Positions 1 through 9,684 are shown, counted from the first letter of the stretch. The stretch is 64,000 bases of DNA from Bradyrhizobium diazoefficiens (GCF_018129965.1 NZ_JAFCKW010000019.1:34728-98727), one strand, 5' to 3'. Program-made: numbers and translations. Notes: generated from the sequence alone by a model not told the origin.

Positions 1-4
1 AACC

Positions 5-506
5 ATGACGACGGATAGAGCCGCGCCCGCGCCGGGGGAGGCTGCGGGGCAAGCGACGATTGTCGCTGATATCGCGATCGTCGGTGGCGGTCTTGCGGGA
101 TCGCTTGCTGCGGCCGTGCTTGCGCGGACAGGGCATCGCGTCGCGGTGGTCGACAAGCGCGGGGTGCGTCCGGACGAATTCCGGGTCGAGAAGATCGGCG
201 GCCAGCAGCTGGAGATGTTCCGCAAGCTGGGTTTCTTCGATGCGCTCGAGAGCGTCGCTTGCCGTGGCGGAAGGGCATTTGCAGCCCGGAATCGTCCTCA
301 TTGGCGATGCATTTCAGACCAGCTGTCCTGCTGCAGGCACGGGCGTCGCCCGCCTGCTCGCAGACGTCGATCGCCTCTGCACCGAATACGCGCCGCGCTG
401 GCTCGCCACTGCCGGCATGGGCAGGGAGAAGATCTCGCAGTTCTATTCCGATCCGGACAAGCTTGCGGCCGACCGGCGTTCGCTGAAGATGGCACGCTTC
501 CGGTAG
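5..506 (+). pseudogene. FAD-dependent monooxygenase, internally deleted remnant
   Basis: The first ~85 codons (from ATG at 5) carry a dinucleotide-binding motif of the GxGxxG class (IVGGGLAGSLAA, then VVDKR), typical of flavoprotein hydroxylases. Near 255-265 the homology jumps to another frame, which encodes a C-terminal flavin-binding end (VLIGDAFQTSCPAAGTG) and stops at 506. A normal member is about 400 residues, so some 230 middle residues are gone and the two ends are out of frame. The simplest reading is an internal deletion that killed the gene. The family assignment is from motifs only. The neighbour at 656 is on the other strand and unrelated. Confidence 0.75.
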
Positions 507-655
507 GCCCTGACGTCCCGTCGCGATATCGGATGGGATGTGCGGCGGCGCCTGCACGTCCTGCGGCGCAGTCTCACGCACCGTGTCGATCAGATGCACC
601 CGGGCTGGCTCGGACGCATTCGCGGCGCACTACGCGCCTGAACCCAGCGCGCTGG

Positions 656-1792
656 TCAGCCCGTAGGCGTTGAGGGACGGGCCGGCAGGAGCCTGACATC
701 CGACAGCCGCTTGGCCGCCAGCTTGAGCCAGGGGGCCTGCTGCAGCGCGAACAAGCTCACGGCACCTGCGGTGCTTCCGGCCTGTGTCACGATCCACATC
801 GGCGAAGGCTGCCCACCGAACAATTTCTTGTAGGGCTCGTCGCCGATGGTGAAGTCGAGCATCCGATCGCCGCGCTCGATACAAGCCCTCGCGACCTGCT
901 CGAACATCAGCAAGCCCAGGGATTGGCTCTTGTATCCCTCGATATCGAAGGCGCTCAAAATGACGAGGAAACTGTCGCGGTGGCGGAGGCCCAGCACGGC
1001 GGCGATCACGTTGCCGTCCATCTTCATGGCATACAGCCGGACCAGCGAGCCGAGGCCGTCGAGCGCGACACTGGAATAGAAGTCGTAATATTCCGGCCGC
1101 TGGAGCAGATCTCCATCGCCCTTGGCCTGAAAGCGCGGGCCGCGATATTGCTTCATCGCGGCCATCGCTTCGAGAATGGAAGCACTGTCCTCACAGCAAG
1201 AGAAGCTCAACGTTCCCTTTCTCTCGAGCTGGCGATACTTCTTTGCGAGCTCCTTCTGATAGGAGCGTTCCAGCGTGCTGGAACGCCATTGCGCGAACGG
1301 CGTCACGAGAACGGTCGCGTAGGCGTTGGTGTCCATCAATGTCCGGCGTGGCCCTCCCAGGAGGTCTTCGACCGGAAGCCGTCCGTCAGGCAGCTTGGCC
1401 ATGCGAAGCAGATCGAACGGGCGAAGGAGCTGCCGGATCGCCGCGCATGCAGGTTCATCCGCCAGCAGATTGGTGAACGTCTCGGGGCCGCAGACCGGGG
1501 CCAGATAGTCGGAGACACGGAGGTCCGCGAATTCGATGGTGCGGATCGGGCCGCGTCGGATTCGCAGCAAAGGCAGCACCATTGCCAGCGCGCCTGTCGC
1601 GCGGTGGCGAACGACGACGATCAGCTGCTTTGCCCCGGCGTGGGGAGCGAGTCTGGCGTAGAGGCCATCGAGCCAGAGCGGATGCTGAAACGCGGTCGCG
1701 GCCGAGTTGCCGAACAATTCGACGTATTCCGGAGACCGAAAGTCGAACGCCGGCTCGTTGGCGACATCGAACGTGGTGCTGGGCTTACTCAT
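656..1792 (-). CDS. GNAT-like acyltransferase (CelD/BioF2-like, Acetyltransf_6 type)
   Basis: A 378-residue protein without a signal peptide. The C-terminal half has the layout of FemAB/CelD-like GNAT proteins: a region with ETVAVA-free hydrophobic strands (MKMDGNVIAAVLGLRHRDSFLVILSAFD), then a helix (LGLLMFEQVARACIERGDRMLDFTIGDEPYKKLFGG) that is characteristic of this group. Such proteins are often linked to cell-envelope polysaccharide or amino-acyl transfer, but the substrate cannot be told here. It stands alone, with about 210 bp to the next gene. The stop falls in a G/C-rich stretch and no clear terminator is seen. Confidence 0.7.
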   Translation of the reverse strand: MSKPSTTFDVANEPAFDFRSPEYVELFGNSAATAFQHPLWLDGLYARLAPHAGAKQLIVVVRHRATGALAMVLPLLRIRRGPIRTIEFADLRVSDYLAPVCGPETFTNLLADEPACAAIRQLLRPFDLLRMAKLPDGRLPVEDLLGGPRRTLMDTNAYATVLVTPFAQWRSSTLERSYQKELAKKYRQLERKGTLSFSCCEDSASILEAMAAMKQYRGPRFQAKGDGDLLQRPEYYDFYSSVALDGLGSLVRLYAMKMDGNVIAAVLGLRHRDSFLVILSAFDIEGYKSQSLGLLMFEQVARACIERGDRMLDFTIGDEPYKKLFGGQPSPMWIVTQAGSTAGAVSLFALQQAPWLKLAAKRLSDVRLLPARPSTPTG

Positions 1793-2003
1793 CCGTGACC
1801 AGGAAGCGAGCCAACGCGGAACAATCGATCGAGCCGGATCTGCGCGGTTATATCAGGCACGTGATGGTAGAGACACCGACGGGCCGCGACTTGGATTGGT
1901 GCAGCCAAGGTGGTTTCGTGTCGTTACCAAAATGTTAAAGAATGCGCCCGTCTCGCCGCCGTCGCGTGAAACCAGACCTTGCTTTGGCAGGAGGGCGCAG
2001 GCG

Positions 2004-2777
2004 CTAGAAGCCCGCCGCCAGTCCGAGCCGGCCGACGCCGGGAAGCTTCAACGCCGGCCGGCGGATGTCCACGCCGAGAACCGCGCCGAAGAAGTTGAGC
2101 TCGACCCCTTCGATCCAGCCGACTGTCATGCCGAGGTAACCCGACAGCGAGGCGTAGAGGCCGGTGCCGGACGGGGTGATGCCGGCCCAACGTCCGCTGT
2201 AGGGATAATCCTTGCCGACCGCCGTCGGTGGAAGGACGGCGCGAAGCTCGGGAACAGCGTCCAGCGTCGCCTGTACGAAGGTGTTGGAATTCGGTCCCGG
2301 CCAGGCGCTGTAATCGCCGTAGGCGCGGAACCTGTAGGTCTCGATGACGTGACGGATCCTGGGAATCAATAGTTCGGCGCGTGCGCCGTCGACCGATACG
2401 ACGACTTCGGGCATGGCGCCGAACCAGCGGCCGTCGGGTGCAAATCCGTTGCTGCGGATCGGGTCGCCCCACGCTGTATAATCGTATCGGTTGTAGGTCC
2501 CAGCATCCTTCTCCTTGACGACGATCCAGGTGTGGACAGCGAAGATGCCCCGCCATCGCACCGTGCGCGCGGCAAAGACCCGGATCAGCGCCTCCGGATT
2601 GGCGGATGCGGGCGGCAGCAGGCCGGCGCTCGAACGATCTGCGGTCTGCCAATTGCCGCGGCCGTCGCCGAACACGAAATAGCGCCCGGCCGACAGACCT
2701 ATCGGCAGGACGAGCAGCAGCAGAAAGAGAATCAAGATTTTCCTCAAGAGCAGACGGCGGCCAAGCGATGCGACCAC
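2004..2777 (-). CDS. DUF3750 domain membrane-anchored protein
   Basis: A 257-residue protein with an N-terminal transmembrane anchor or signal (residues 12-30, ILILFLLLLVLPIGLSAGRYF). A periplasmic domain follows with the DUF3750 pattern (TVRWRGIFAVHTWIVVKEKD, then NRYDYTAWGDP, PGPNSNTF and LPPTAVGKDYP). The function of DUF3750 is unknown; the PGPNSNTF segment recalls peptidase-like folds but no catalytic set can be assigned. It is divergent from the small gene at 2848, with about 70 bp between the starts. A longer ORF in another frame over the same stretch is a shadow. Confidence 0.7.
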   Translation of the reverse strand: MVASLGRRLLLRKILILFLLLLVLPIGLSAGRYFVFGDGRGNWQTADRSSAGLLPPASANPEALIRVFAARTVRWRGIFAVHTWIVVKEKDAGTYNRYDYTAWGDPIRSNGFAPDGRWFGAMPEVVVSVDGARAELLIPRIRHVIETYRFRAYGDYSAWPGPNSNTFVQATLDAVPELRAVLPPTAVGKDYPYSGRWAGITPSGTGLYASLSGYLGMTVGWIEGVELNFFGAVLGVDIRRPALKLPGVGRLGLAAGF

Positions 2778-2847
2778 TCACATATAGTTCGCTCGGGCCC
2801 TTGCACCAGCGCTTGCATTCCAGCGGCCCGCCTATATCTCATCTCGC

Positions 2848-3108
2848 ATGATGAAGCTGTCCCTCGTCGAAGATCAGGCCATCCAGGCGCGAATCGCGTC
2901 CATCGCTGGTGCCGAGACGTTCGATCGTCTTTTCGCCGGCATCCGATTCGATGAAGTCGACGGCAATCTGCTGTTTGCCATCGCCAGGGACGAAGACTGC
3001 GCCAGCGAGATCGAGGACGAATTTTCGCATCAACTCGCCGTGGTCGCGACGCAAATCCTCAAGCAGAGCGTCGACGTGGTCGTGGTGCTGCCAAAGGTCC
3101 TGCAATAG
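2848..3108 (+). CDS. Small hypothetical protein (86 aa)
   Basis: An 86-residue, acidic, soluble protein. It shows alternating strands and helices (NLLFAIARDEDCASEIEDEF, then VDVVVVLPK), a weak resemblance to the layout of DnaA domain I; this is only an impression. It starts at ATG 2848 and could also start at the next codon, also ATG. It lies between the divergent DUF3750 gene and the Mfd-like gene, 163 bp upstream of the latter. Function unknown. Confidence 0.5.
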   Translation: MMKLSLVEDQAIQARIASIAGAETFDRLFAGIRFDEVDGNLLFAIARDEDCASEIEDEFSHQLAVVATQILKQSVDVVVVLPKVLQ

Positions 3109-3271
3109 CCGCAGTCACGCCGTTTTCCCGGGCTTTGCGTCTCTGCTTTCCAATATCGTCGTGAGATTGTAATGACGTCGTCGGGCCCAGCGGCCCTGCG
3201 CGCTATGGACGGAGCTCGACCGAGGGCTCGCCGTCGCTCGGCTATTTTTACGAAAGAATGACGGATACAAA

Positions 3272-6200
3272 TTGGCGGCCACCAAGAAAGCCCGCGCCGT
3301 AAAGGCTGCGCTCACGACAAAAACCAAGACGACATCGCGCTCCGCGATCTCCTCCTCATCGCCTCTCGGCATGCTGGCCCTCCATCTGATCGAGCAGTGG
3401 GGAAAGTCAGGCCGCGACGGCCTCGTCTTTCTGTGCGACGACGAGAACAGGGCGGAGCGTCTGGGAGGCGTGATCCACGCGCTCGATCCGTCGGTCGAGG
3501 CGCTGGTGTTCCCGCGACTGAACAATTTGCCATTCGACGGTCTGGAGTCCTCGCGCGAGATCGCGGGCCGGCGAAGCTCGGTTTTGCGGCGCCTTGCCAA
3601 GGCCAAGAAGCCTGTATTCCTGGTGTCGACTGCAGAGGCCATCATGGAACGGCTGCCGCCGCCGGCGAGCTGGTCGAAGACCAGCCTCAGCCTGAAGGTC
3701 GGTGCCGCCTATTGCGAGCAGGAACTGGAGGGCCGCCTGGAGGCGCTCGGCTACGATCTGGGCGAAGAGGCGGAATATCCGGGCGGCGTGCTGTTCCACG
3801 GCAAGACGTTCGAAGTGTTTCCCGCCGGCGCGCTCTGCCCTTTCAGGATCGAACACGCCGATGGTGCCCTGCGCCGGATCGTCGCCGTCGATCCGGTCGA
3901 GCATGAGGTCCTCTACGAGACCAGGGAACTGCTGATCGATCCCATGTCCGAGCGGCTCGCGTTCGGAGGCAAGCGCGGACAACGTGCGACGCTGCCGGAC
4001 TATTGCGGTGGCGCGCGGTGGATCGTGGATGCCGGCGTGCTCGCCCACGCCGATAGCTGGCTGGGAACGATCGAGGAGGCCGCCGGCCGCAGGGACGCGG
4101 AGCGCGAGTATCTCGGACGAGCGGACTGGAAGCGGCTGAAGAAGCGCATGAGCGTGCTGCCGCAAAAGTCAGCTTTCACCCCGACGCCGGATTTTTCGAG
4201 GGCTGCCTCGCCAAGAAAGATCCTTCGCGCATTTGTGGACGACATGCAAAGCGCCGGGTCGCAACTGCTCCTCGTCGCGGCCGTCGAGGACGACCTTCGC
4301 GCGATGGAGCGGATGAGCGGCATCAAGCCGGAGCGCTGTGCCAATTGGAGCGAGGCGACCAAGGGACGGCATCGCGAGACGGCACTGCTGGCCGATTTCG
4401 ATGCCGGCTTCATCGGGGCCGGCCGCAAGCCCCTGGTCGTCGTAACGGCGTCGGACGTGCTCGGCAGCAGGGCGCATCATCCGCAGCCGATGGCGAGGGC
4501 GTGGACGGCGGCGTTCGATCATCCCGACGTACCGGAGCGCGGCACGGCGGTGGTCCATCTCCAGCGCGGCCTCGCCGTGCTCGACGGCCTGCAGACCTTC
4601 GACATGGGAAAGGGAGCGCGGCGCGAGATGATCCGGCTGGCGTTCGCAGGCGACAACGCCGTGCTCGTGCCCCCGGCCGATCTGGCTCTGATCTGGCCGT
4701 ATGCAGCGGAGCCCGGCAAGCTGGCGCGCGACAAGGCGGACGGAAGCACGTGGTGGGCGCGCCGGACCGCGGCTGAAGCAGAGATTCAAGTGGCCGCAAA
4801 GGCGCTTGCCAAGCACATCAGCCAGCGTCGCCGCCGCCGGGCTCCCAAGCTGGTCGCACCTGGACAGGCCTATGAGAGGTTCGTCGCGCGGTTTCCGTAC
4901 TTCACCACGGTCGATCAGGCCAAGGCCATTCAGGACGTCCTCGACGATCTGGCGGCCGGTCATCCCATGGACAGGGTCATTTGCGGCGACGTCGGATTCG
5001 GAAAGACCGAGGTCGCGCTGCGCGCGGCGGCGGCTGTGGCGCTGTCTGGGAAACAGGTGGCGATCGCGGTGCCGACAACGGTCCTGGCGCGGCAGCACGT
5101 TGAGACCTTTCGCAAGCGCTTCGGTCCTCTCGGTATCGAGGTGGGAAGCCTGTCGCGGGCCGTTCCGGGCCCGGAGACGAAAGAGACGAAAGAGGGACTG
5201 CGAAGCGGCCGGCTGAAAGTCGTGGTCGGCACGCAGGCGCTCTCTGCAAAGGATGTGAAGTTTGCAGACCTCGGCCTCGTCATCATCGACGAGGAACAGC
5301 ATTTCGGGGCGGCCGAGAAGACCAAGCTTTCGGGCCTGGCGAAGAATGCTCATACGCTTTGGATGAGCGCGACGCCGATCCCGCGTACGCTCGCTGCCGG
5401 TCTTGCAGGTTTCCGCGATCTCAGCGTGATCGCAACGCCGCCGGTCCACCGGCTTCCGATCGTGACCAAGATCGCGCCGCTTTCGGACGCTGCCATTGCC
5501 GGGGCACTCCTGAGTGAGCGCAGGAGGCACGGACAGAGCTTTCTGATCTGCCCGCGCATCCAGGATCTGGAGCCCATGCTGGCGCGTGTGCAGTCGCTCG
5601 CTCCGGACCTGCGCATCGTCTGTCTGCATGGCAAGATGCCCGTCGACGAGATCGACGAGCGGATGATGAGTTTCGTCAACGGCGAAGCGGATGTTCTGCT
5701 CGCAACCAACATCGTGGAGAGCGGTCTCGATATTCCGCGCGCGAATACCATCGTGGTCTGCTGGCCCGAGAAATTCGGGCTTGCACAGCTGCACCAGCTC
5801 CGTGGCCGGGTGGGGCGCGGCGGAACGCGGGCCTTCGCATATCTGCTGACGGAGTCCGCATCGGAGCAATCCGAAAAGCGATTGGCTGTACTCGAGGAAT
5901 TCAGCAAACCGGGTGCCGGCTTTGCCATCAGCGAGCGCGACCTGGACCTCCGGGGCGCCGGCGATCTGTTCTCGGAGCAGCAGTCCGGGCACGTGCAGGT
6001 TTTCGGACCAGTGCTCTACAGCCATCTCCTGAAGCTCGCATCGGAGAGAACCCAGGACACAGGCGCATTTCTGTGGGTGCCCGATCTCAATCTGCCATGT
6101 GGCGACGCGTTGCCCGAAGGCTATGTGCAATCCGAAGCGATGCGGCTCGAGATCTATGGTCGCGCGGCGAGATGCCGGCGCGAGGACGATCTGGTCGACC

Positions 6201-6475
6201 TCGAGGAGGAGATCTCGCGTCGTTTCGGCCGGCTTCCCCCGGAAGCGCGCGATTTCTTCGCTGCAGCGAGGCTCAGGATCGAGTGCAAGCGGCGGGGCAT
6301 CGTCAGGCTCGATGTCGGGCCCGAGGCCGTCGCCGCGACCTTTCTCCCCGGTCGACTACGGAAGTCCAGGGCGCGGTCGCTCCAGCGCGACGGCGATCGT
6401 GTCGTCTACGCCGGCGGGGGAGACGAGGACCCCTTCGACCGGGTCGAGGAACTGCTGGGCATTCTGGACGAGTGA
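3272..6475 (+). CDS. Mfd-like transcription-repair coupling helicase (paralogue)
   Basis: A 1067-residue superfamily 2 helicase with the full Mfd order. It has a UvrB-like N-terminal module (about 30-330), a CarD-like RNA polymerase interaction segment near residues 430-490 (GTAVVHLQRGLAVLDGLQTF), Walker A GDVGFGKT near 570, DEEQHFG near 672, motif III SATPIPRT, motif VI QLRGRVGRGG, the TRG region (DLDLRGAGDLF) and a C-terminal TRCF domain. Canonical Mfd has DEEQRFG and is about 1150-1190 residues, so this is shorter and divergent, consistent with a second Mfd-like protein rather than the housekeeping copy. It likely removes stalled RNA polymerase. The start is a TTG at 3272; the ATG at 3258 is in another frame. 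Confidence 0.85.
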   Translation: MAATKKARAVKAALTTKTKTTSRSAISSSSPLGMLALHLIEQWGKSGRDGLVFLCDDENRAERLGGVIHALDPSVEALVFPRLNNLPFDGLESSREIAGRRSSVLRRLAKAKKPVFLVSTAEAIMERLPPPASWSKTSLSLKVGAAYCEQELEGRLEALGYDLGEEAEYPGGVLFHGKTFEVFPAGALCPFRIEHADGALRRIVAVDPVEHEVLYETRELLIDPMSERLAFGGKRGQRATLPDYCGGARWIVDAGVLAHADSWLGTIEEAAGRRDAEREYLGRADWKRLKKRMSVLPQKSAFTPTPDFSRAASPRKILRAFVDDMQSAGSQLLLVAAVEDDLRAMERMSGIKPERCANWSEATKGRHRETALLADFDAGFIGAGRKPLVVVTASDVLGSRAHHPQPMARAWTAAFDHPDVPERGTAVVHLQRGLAVLDGLQTFDMGKGARREMIRLAFAGDNAVLVPPADLALIWPYAAEPGKLARDKADGSTWWARRTAAEAEIQVAAKALAKHISQRRRRRAPKLVAPGQAYERFVARFPYFTTVDQAKAIQDVLDDLAAGHPMDRVICGDVGFGKTEVALRAAAAVALSGKQVAIAVPTTVLARQHVETFRKRFGPLGIEVGSLSRAVPGPETKETKEGLRSGRLKVVVGTQALSAKDVKFADLGLVIIDEEQHFGAAEKTKLSGLAKNAHTLWMSATPIPRTLAAGLAGFRDLSVIATPPVHRLPIVTKIAPLSDAAIAGALLSERRRHGQSFLICPRIQDLEPMLARVQSLAPDLRIVCLHGKMPVDEIDERMMSFVNGEADVLLATNIVESGLDIPRANTIVVCWPEKFGLAQLHQLRGRVGRGGTRAFAYLLTESASEQSEKRLAVLEEFSKPGAGFAISERDLDLRGAGDLFSEQQSGHVQVFGPVLYSHLLKLASERTQDTGAFLWVPDLNLPCGDALPEGYVQSEAMRLEIYGRAARCRREDDLVDLEEEISRRFGRLPPEARDFFAAARLRIECKRRGIVRLDVGPEAVAATFLPGRLRKSRARSLQRDGDRVVYAGGGDEDPFDRVEELLGILDE

Positions 6476-6988
6476 AGGGTGCCTCAGCTTTTGTGGTTCC
6501 GGTCACATGTGCACAGAGAGATCGAATGCGATATAATCGCATGCAAATGCCCCAGCTTGAATTGCCTTGTGCCCATCGGGCCTGAGAGAAACGGCTAAAT
6601 AATTGGAATATAAACACTATCGCTTTTCCGTCGCCCCCATGATGGATTGGGTAGAGAGTTTTTTGAAATCAAATAGTTAGGTGGGGGTCGTGTGCAAATC
6701 CTGTGCACGAAGGTTCTACTATTCTTTCCTTTTCGTTCTCACGAAATTGCCCTCGGCGACCGCCGGATGGTGCCGATTTAGCGCCGCTGGATTCACATAG
6801 CCGCCGATCGCCTGCGTTAGCATTCGTGTGTGCGATCGAGCGGCAGTACACGGCTCGCTCTTGTGCGTTCTGACCGTGAGCCGTCGCGCTATCTCCCGAA
6901 GCCCGTAAAGGTAAAACTGCGGGTTGGCAGATGCCGATGTGTCGATCCCCGAATGCTGCGTCGGAGCGAGTGGGGCAGACTTCTCTTG
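6476..6988. other. Gene-poor stretch, probable chromosome/island junction
   Basis: This 513-bp stretch is richer in A/T than its flanks (especially 6590-6680) and holds no convincing gene. A minus-strand ORF at 6669-6992 has no recognisable domain. A short inverted repeat with 7-base arms and a 3-base centre sits at 6526-6542 (ATGCGAT/ATCGCAT). Gene content changes from core-like to defence genes here, so it is a reasonable place for the left edge of the island. No direct repeat or tRNA end could be proven. Confidence 0.4.
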
Positions 6989-8406
6989 TCAAGAAATCAA
7001 GAGATGTTTTGACCTAAATTCAGAGACACGCGAAATCCGATCAGAGAGATAGGATCGATAGTCTGCAAGTAGGCGCTCGACATCTGGTCGGCCTTCTGAC
7101 GACACAACGTCAATGGTCTGCAGCGCCTGACCCAGCGTCAATCCGCCGGTCTCTTCGTCGACAAGTCGGTCGGTCAATGTTCGCTCAACGTCCGCTCTAA
7201 CGCCGGGCGGCAGGACAGATCGGCATCCGAAATATATCAACCGGAGTCCAAATGTCCGAAGGCGCACGTCGTCGAAGCTCATGACGATCGACAGCGCCTC
7301 AGGCCAGTTGGTGGCATCATGGAAAGCCGCCATGCGCACTTCGTCGTTAGGCCCGGGAAATCCATCGTACAATTGTTCCTCGACGCGGATCGATCGCGGA
7401 CGCGGCTCGCGTCCGGCGACATAGGCCGAAACGATCCGGTCACAAAGCTGCGGATCGTCCCTAACCCTGTGGGATACGGTTTCGATCATCTCCAGGTCCA
7501 CGCCGTTCAGCATCAGATCTGGAGCATCGTAGAGAGGTGTGAGCGTTGGCGCCGCGTTGACCCTGAGACGACGAACCGGACTCGGTTTTTGAGCGAGTTC
7601 GGTACGCAGTTCTTCGTCGGGCATGTCGACGAGCCGATCGACGTCGACGTCCAGCCGCAAGCAGAGGCGGCCATTCGGTTGCTCGGGATCTCTCCCCAGA
7701 CAGACAACAGGGGCGTGATAGGCCTCGTTCGCGAAAAACTCCGTCAGAAAGAAGCCATCCCCAGAGTCGACGAAATCTGCTACCGTTGCCTTCTTTGAGA
7801 ACCGGACAAAGCGCTGCCAAAGCTCGGAAGACCGGTCACGGATACATCGGCATAGATCGAACGTCGCGAGAACATCGGTCATCGCATCGTGAGCGCGACC
7901 GTGAGCAATGCCGTTGGCTGCAGCCAGCCCGTCCAGACGGTAAATGGGACGGCCTTCCGGTCCGCGCGGAACCGATAGGCATGCCGGCGAGAGCGTTGCT
8001 GCGGCCATTACCAAACCCAACGCGTCGGCGCGGCAGTTGCCGTTGTTGCTGGTCAGATAGGCGGGATGAAGAGTCTGAAACAGCGCATGCCGCAACATCT
8101 CTTCGTCGAAGCGAATGGAGTTATAGCCAACGAAGATCGACCGAGGCCACGAAAGCAGTCTGCGCTGAATGGTGCGGACCATGTCGTAATGCGAAGGTAA
8201 TCCTTCGTCCAACAGGCGTCCGATAGGCAGACCATTGGACATAGGGCGGCCGGGTGGGGCACAACGTGCGGCAGAAGGCGCGAGCGGGCCTGGAACCGGT
8301 CAATCTCATTGAGGTTGGCGTCGGTGCGGATCGCCGCAAAATGCACAATCTGGTCGAAGCCGTGCTTCAGACCGGTGGTCTCCGTATCGAAGAAAACGAA
8401 ACTCAC
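6989..8406 (-). pseudogene. DEDDh exonuclease (exonuclease I/SbcB-like), one-base frameshift
   Basis: Two ORFs together form one ~472-residue exonuclease I-like protein. The N-terminus (GTG at 8406) has motif I FFDTETTG; the rest, in the next frame, has Exo II (GYNSIRFDEEML) and Exo III (GRAHDAMTD). The reading frame breaks near 8240, after PHPAAL: one extra base would fuse it to MSNGLPIGRL. The full length and all motifs otherwise fit a 3'-5' single-strand DNA exonuclease. It lies 14 bp after the ImmA-like gene and is probably its operon partner. It could be a real loss, a sequencing error, or translated as a fragment from an internal ATG at 8242 that lacks motif I. Confidence 0.75.
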
Positions 8407-8420
8407 CGGCTATCCTGTGT

Positions 8421-8942
8421 CTAGAAACGCCCCGCCAATCGGTATCGCATCGCGGAGGAGCTGACGCGGAATTTGCGGGCAAGCGCCTCGATACCCGCGT
8501 CGTCCTCAATATCGAGCCCGCCCGCATGGAGCGCGTTTGTTAGAAGCTCGCTCGGAATCAGAAGTTCGGACGCGAATGCGTTGGCCTCGATCTCCAGGGG
8601 ATCCACTCCCTGCGATGACACGTCGTCACGAAGCAACATGCGGAATCCGCGGTCTATATGGACGGCTTTTCCGATCTCGCGTTCATGAAGCATATGATGT
8701 GCAAGTTCGTGGGCAGCCGAGAAGCGCTGACGATTTGGATGATGTAGGGCGTTGATGCCGATGATCCCGACACCATCCTTTATATAAGCCATGCCCGAGA
8801 GTTCCTCCTCGAGCGGAGCGTACTGGAGGACAATGTTTTTAGATTTGATGATGCGCTCCACTGGAACGGGCGCAGCCTTCACACCGAATGCCCGTAGGAT
8901 CGCGCGCGCGGACTTTCGCGCCTTGTCGGGGTCCGCCCTCAC
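8421..8942 (-). CDS. ImmA/IrrE-family metallopeptidase
   Basis: A 173-residue zinc peptidase with HELAHH (HExxH at residues 78-82) and a downstream IEANAFASELL segment that supplies the third ligand, as in ImmA/IrrE. In ICEBs1 the ImmA protease cuts the ImmR repressor. Here the gene starts with GTG and overlaps the stop of the XRE regulator (GTGA, 8939-8942), so the two are translationally coupled and the regulator is the likely target. The exonuclease follows 14 bp later. Together they suggest a stress-triggered derepression switch for a nuclease; the trigger is unknown. Confidence 0.85.
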   Translation of the reverse strand: MRADPDKARKSARAILRAFGVKAAPVPVERIIKSKNIVLQYAPLEEELSGMAYIKDGVGIIGINALHHPNRQRFSAAHELAHHMLHEREIGKAVHIDRGFRMLLRDDVSSQGVDPLEIEANAFASELLIPSELLTNALHAGGLDIEDDAGIEALARKFRVSSSAMRYRLAGRF

Positions 8943-9292
8943 GCGCCGGCTTTCTTGGAACCGCGTTGCGCGAGCGCGCTTGCGATCAAATCGTTGATTT
9001 GGGCTTTCCCGCGCGGTGTCATGTGTTCGTCGGACAGGATCACGTCGAACTCCTCTTGTGTGGGTGGCTTCGATGAAGCGGGCAAAAGATCCGAGACCTT
9101 GGCAAATTCGAGCGCCTCGGCAAGATTGTACACGTGATGCAAACTTACGTTCTGCCTGCCGCTCTCGATATTGGCCACGGATGCGCGAGACATTCTCGCG
9201 CGGGCAGCCAGATCAGCCTGGGTGAGATCGAGTTTCCTGCGCCGCGTGGCAACGGCCCTTCCGAAGGCCCTGTAGATTGATTCTTCCGCCAT
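8939..9292 (-). CDS. XRE-family transcriptional regulator
   Basis: A helix-turn-helix protein of 117 residues if it starts at MAEESIYRAFG (9292); an in-frame start 15 codons upstream is also possible. The HTH spans about residues 11-65 (LDLTQADLAARARMSRASVANIESGR). The C-terminal part (TPRGKAQINDLIASALAQRG) may be the dimer or protease-recognition region. It is the first gene of the XRE/ImmA/exonuclease operon and overlaps immA by four bases. The A/T-rich stretch 9293-9453 ahead of it holds short repeats of ACAATGT/ACATT type and is likely autoregulated, by family habit. Confidence 0.85.
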   Translation of the reverse strand: MAEESIYRAFGRAVATRRRKLDLTQADLAARARMSRASVANIESGRQNVSLHHVYNLAEALEFAKVSDLLPASSKPPTQEEFDVILSDEHMTPRGKAQINDLIASALAQRGSKKAGA

Positions 9293-9453
9293 CGTCTTTG
9301 TTTGCCCCAAGCAGACCATAATGTCAAGAATAAGCACAATGTGTGTTTAATAGAAACATTACAGTGTGTCTATTGACAACAAAGCGTCATTCGTGGAATC
9401 AGTCATGCGCGGCGCTCGCGAGGTTCACGGCGGTCCGCAGAGGAGATCAGAAG

Positions 9454-9675
9454 ATGTCGAAGCGAATTCATATCGTGCCGCACGACGCGGGCTGGGCGAC
9501 GCGGCGCGAGGGGGCATCGCGGGTTGGGTCGATTCACGCAACCCAGGCCGAAGCCACGGAGGCGGCGCGCGGGACCGCGATCCGTGAACGAGGCGAAGTC
9601 GTCATCCATGGCCGGAGTGGCCGGATAAGGGATGCAAATTCCTACGGCAATGACCCCTTTCCTCCGAAGGGATGA
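9454..9675 (+). CDS. DUF2188 domain protein
   Basis: A 73-residue protein matching DUF2188: HIVPHDAGWATRREGASR, then QAEATEAARGTAIRERGEVVIHGRSGRIRD and a short tail ending in P-rich residues. Members are small beta-rich proteins of unknown role, common in accessory DNA. The start at 9454 is preceded by a good ribosome site (AGGAGATCAGAAG). It is followed at once by a strong terminator (9685-9711), so it is a separate transcription unit from the CBASS operon. It is divergent from the XRE gene. Confidence 0.8.
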   Translation: MSKRIHIVPHDAGWATRREGASRVGSIHATQAEATEAARGTAIRERGEVVIHGRSGRIRDANSYGNDPFPPKG

Positions 9676-9684
9676 TTCCACGGG

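Noticed and set aside
4169..6130. 653-residue minus-strand ORF opposite the Mfd-like gene
   Set aside because: High-GC antisense shadow of a gene with clear helicase motifs.
6690..6715. tRNA 3'-end-like sequence (GTGCAAATCC...GTGCAC) as an attachment site
   Set aside because: No cloverleaf can be built around it and no matching direct repeat was found elsewhere in the window.
6669..6992. Minus-strand ORF of 107 residues
   Set aside because: No domain, odd composition (rich in Ser, Arg and Gly) and lies in the junction region; likely chance.
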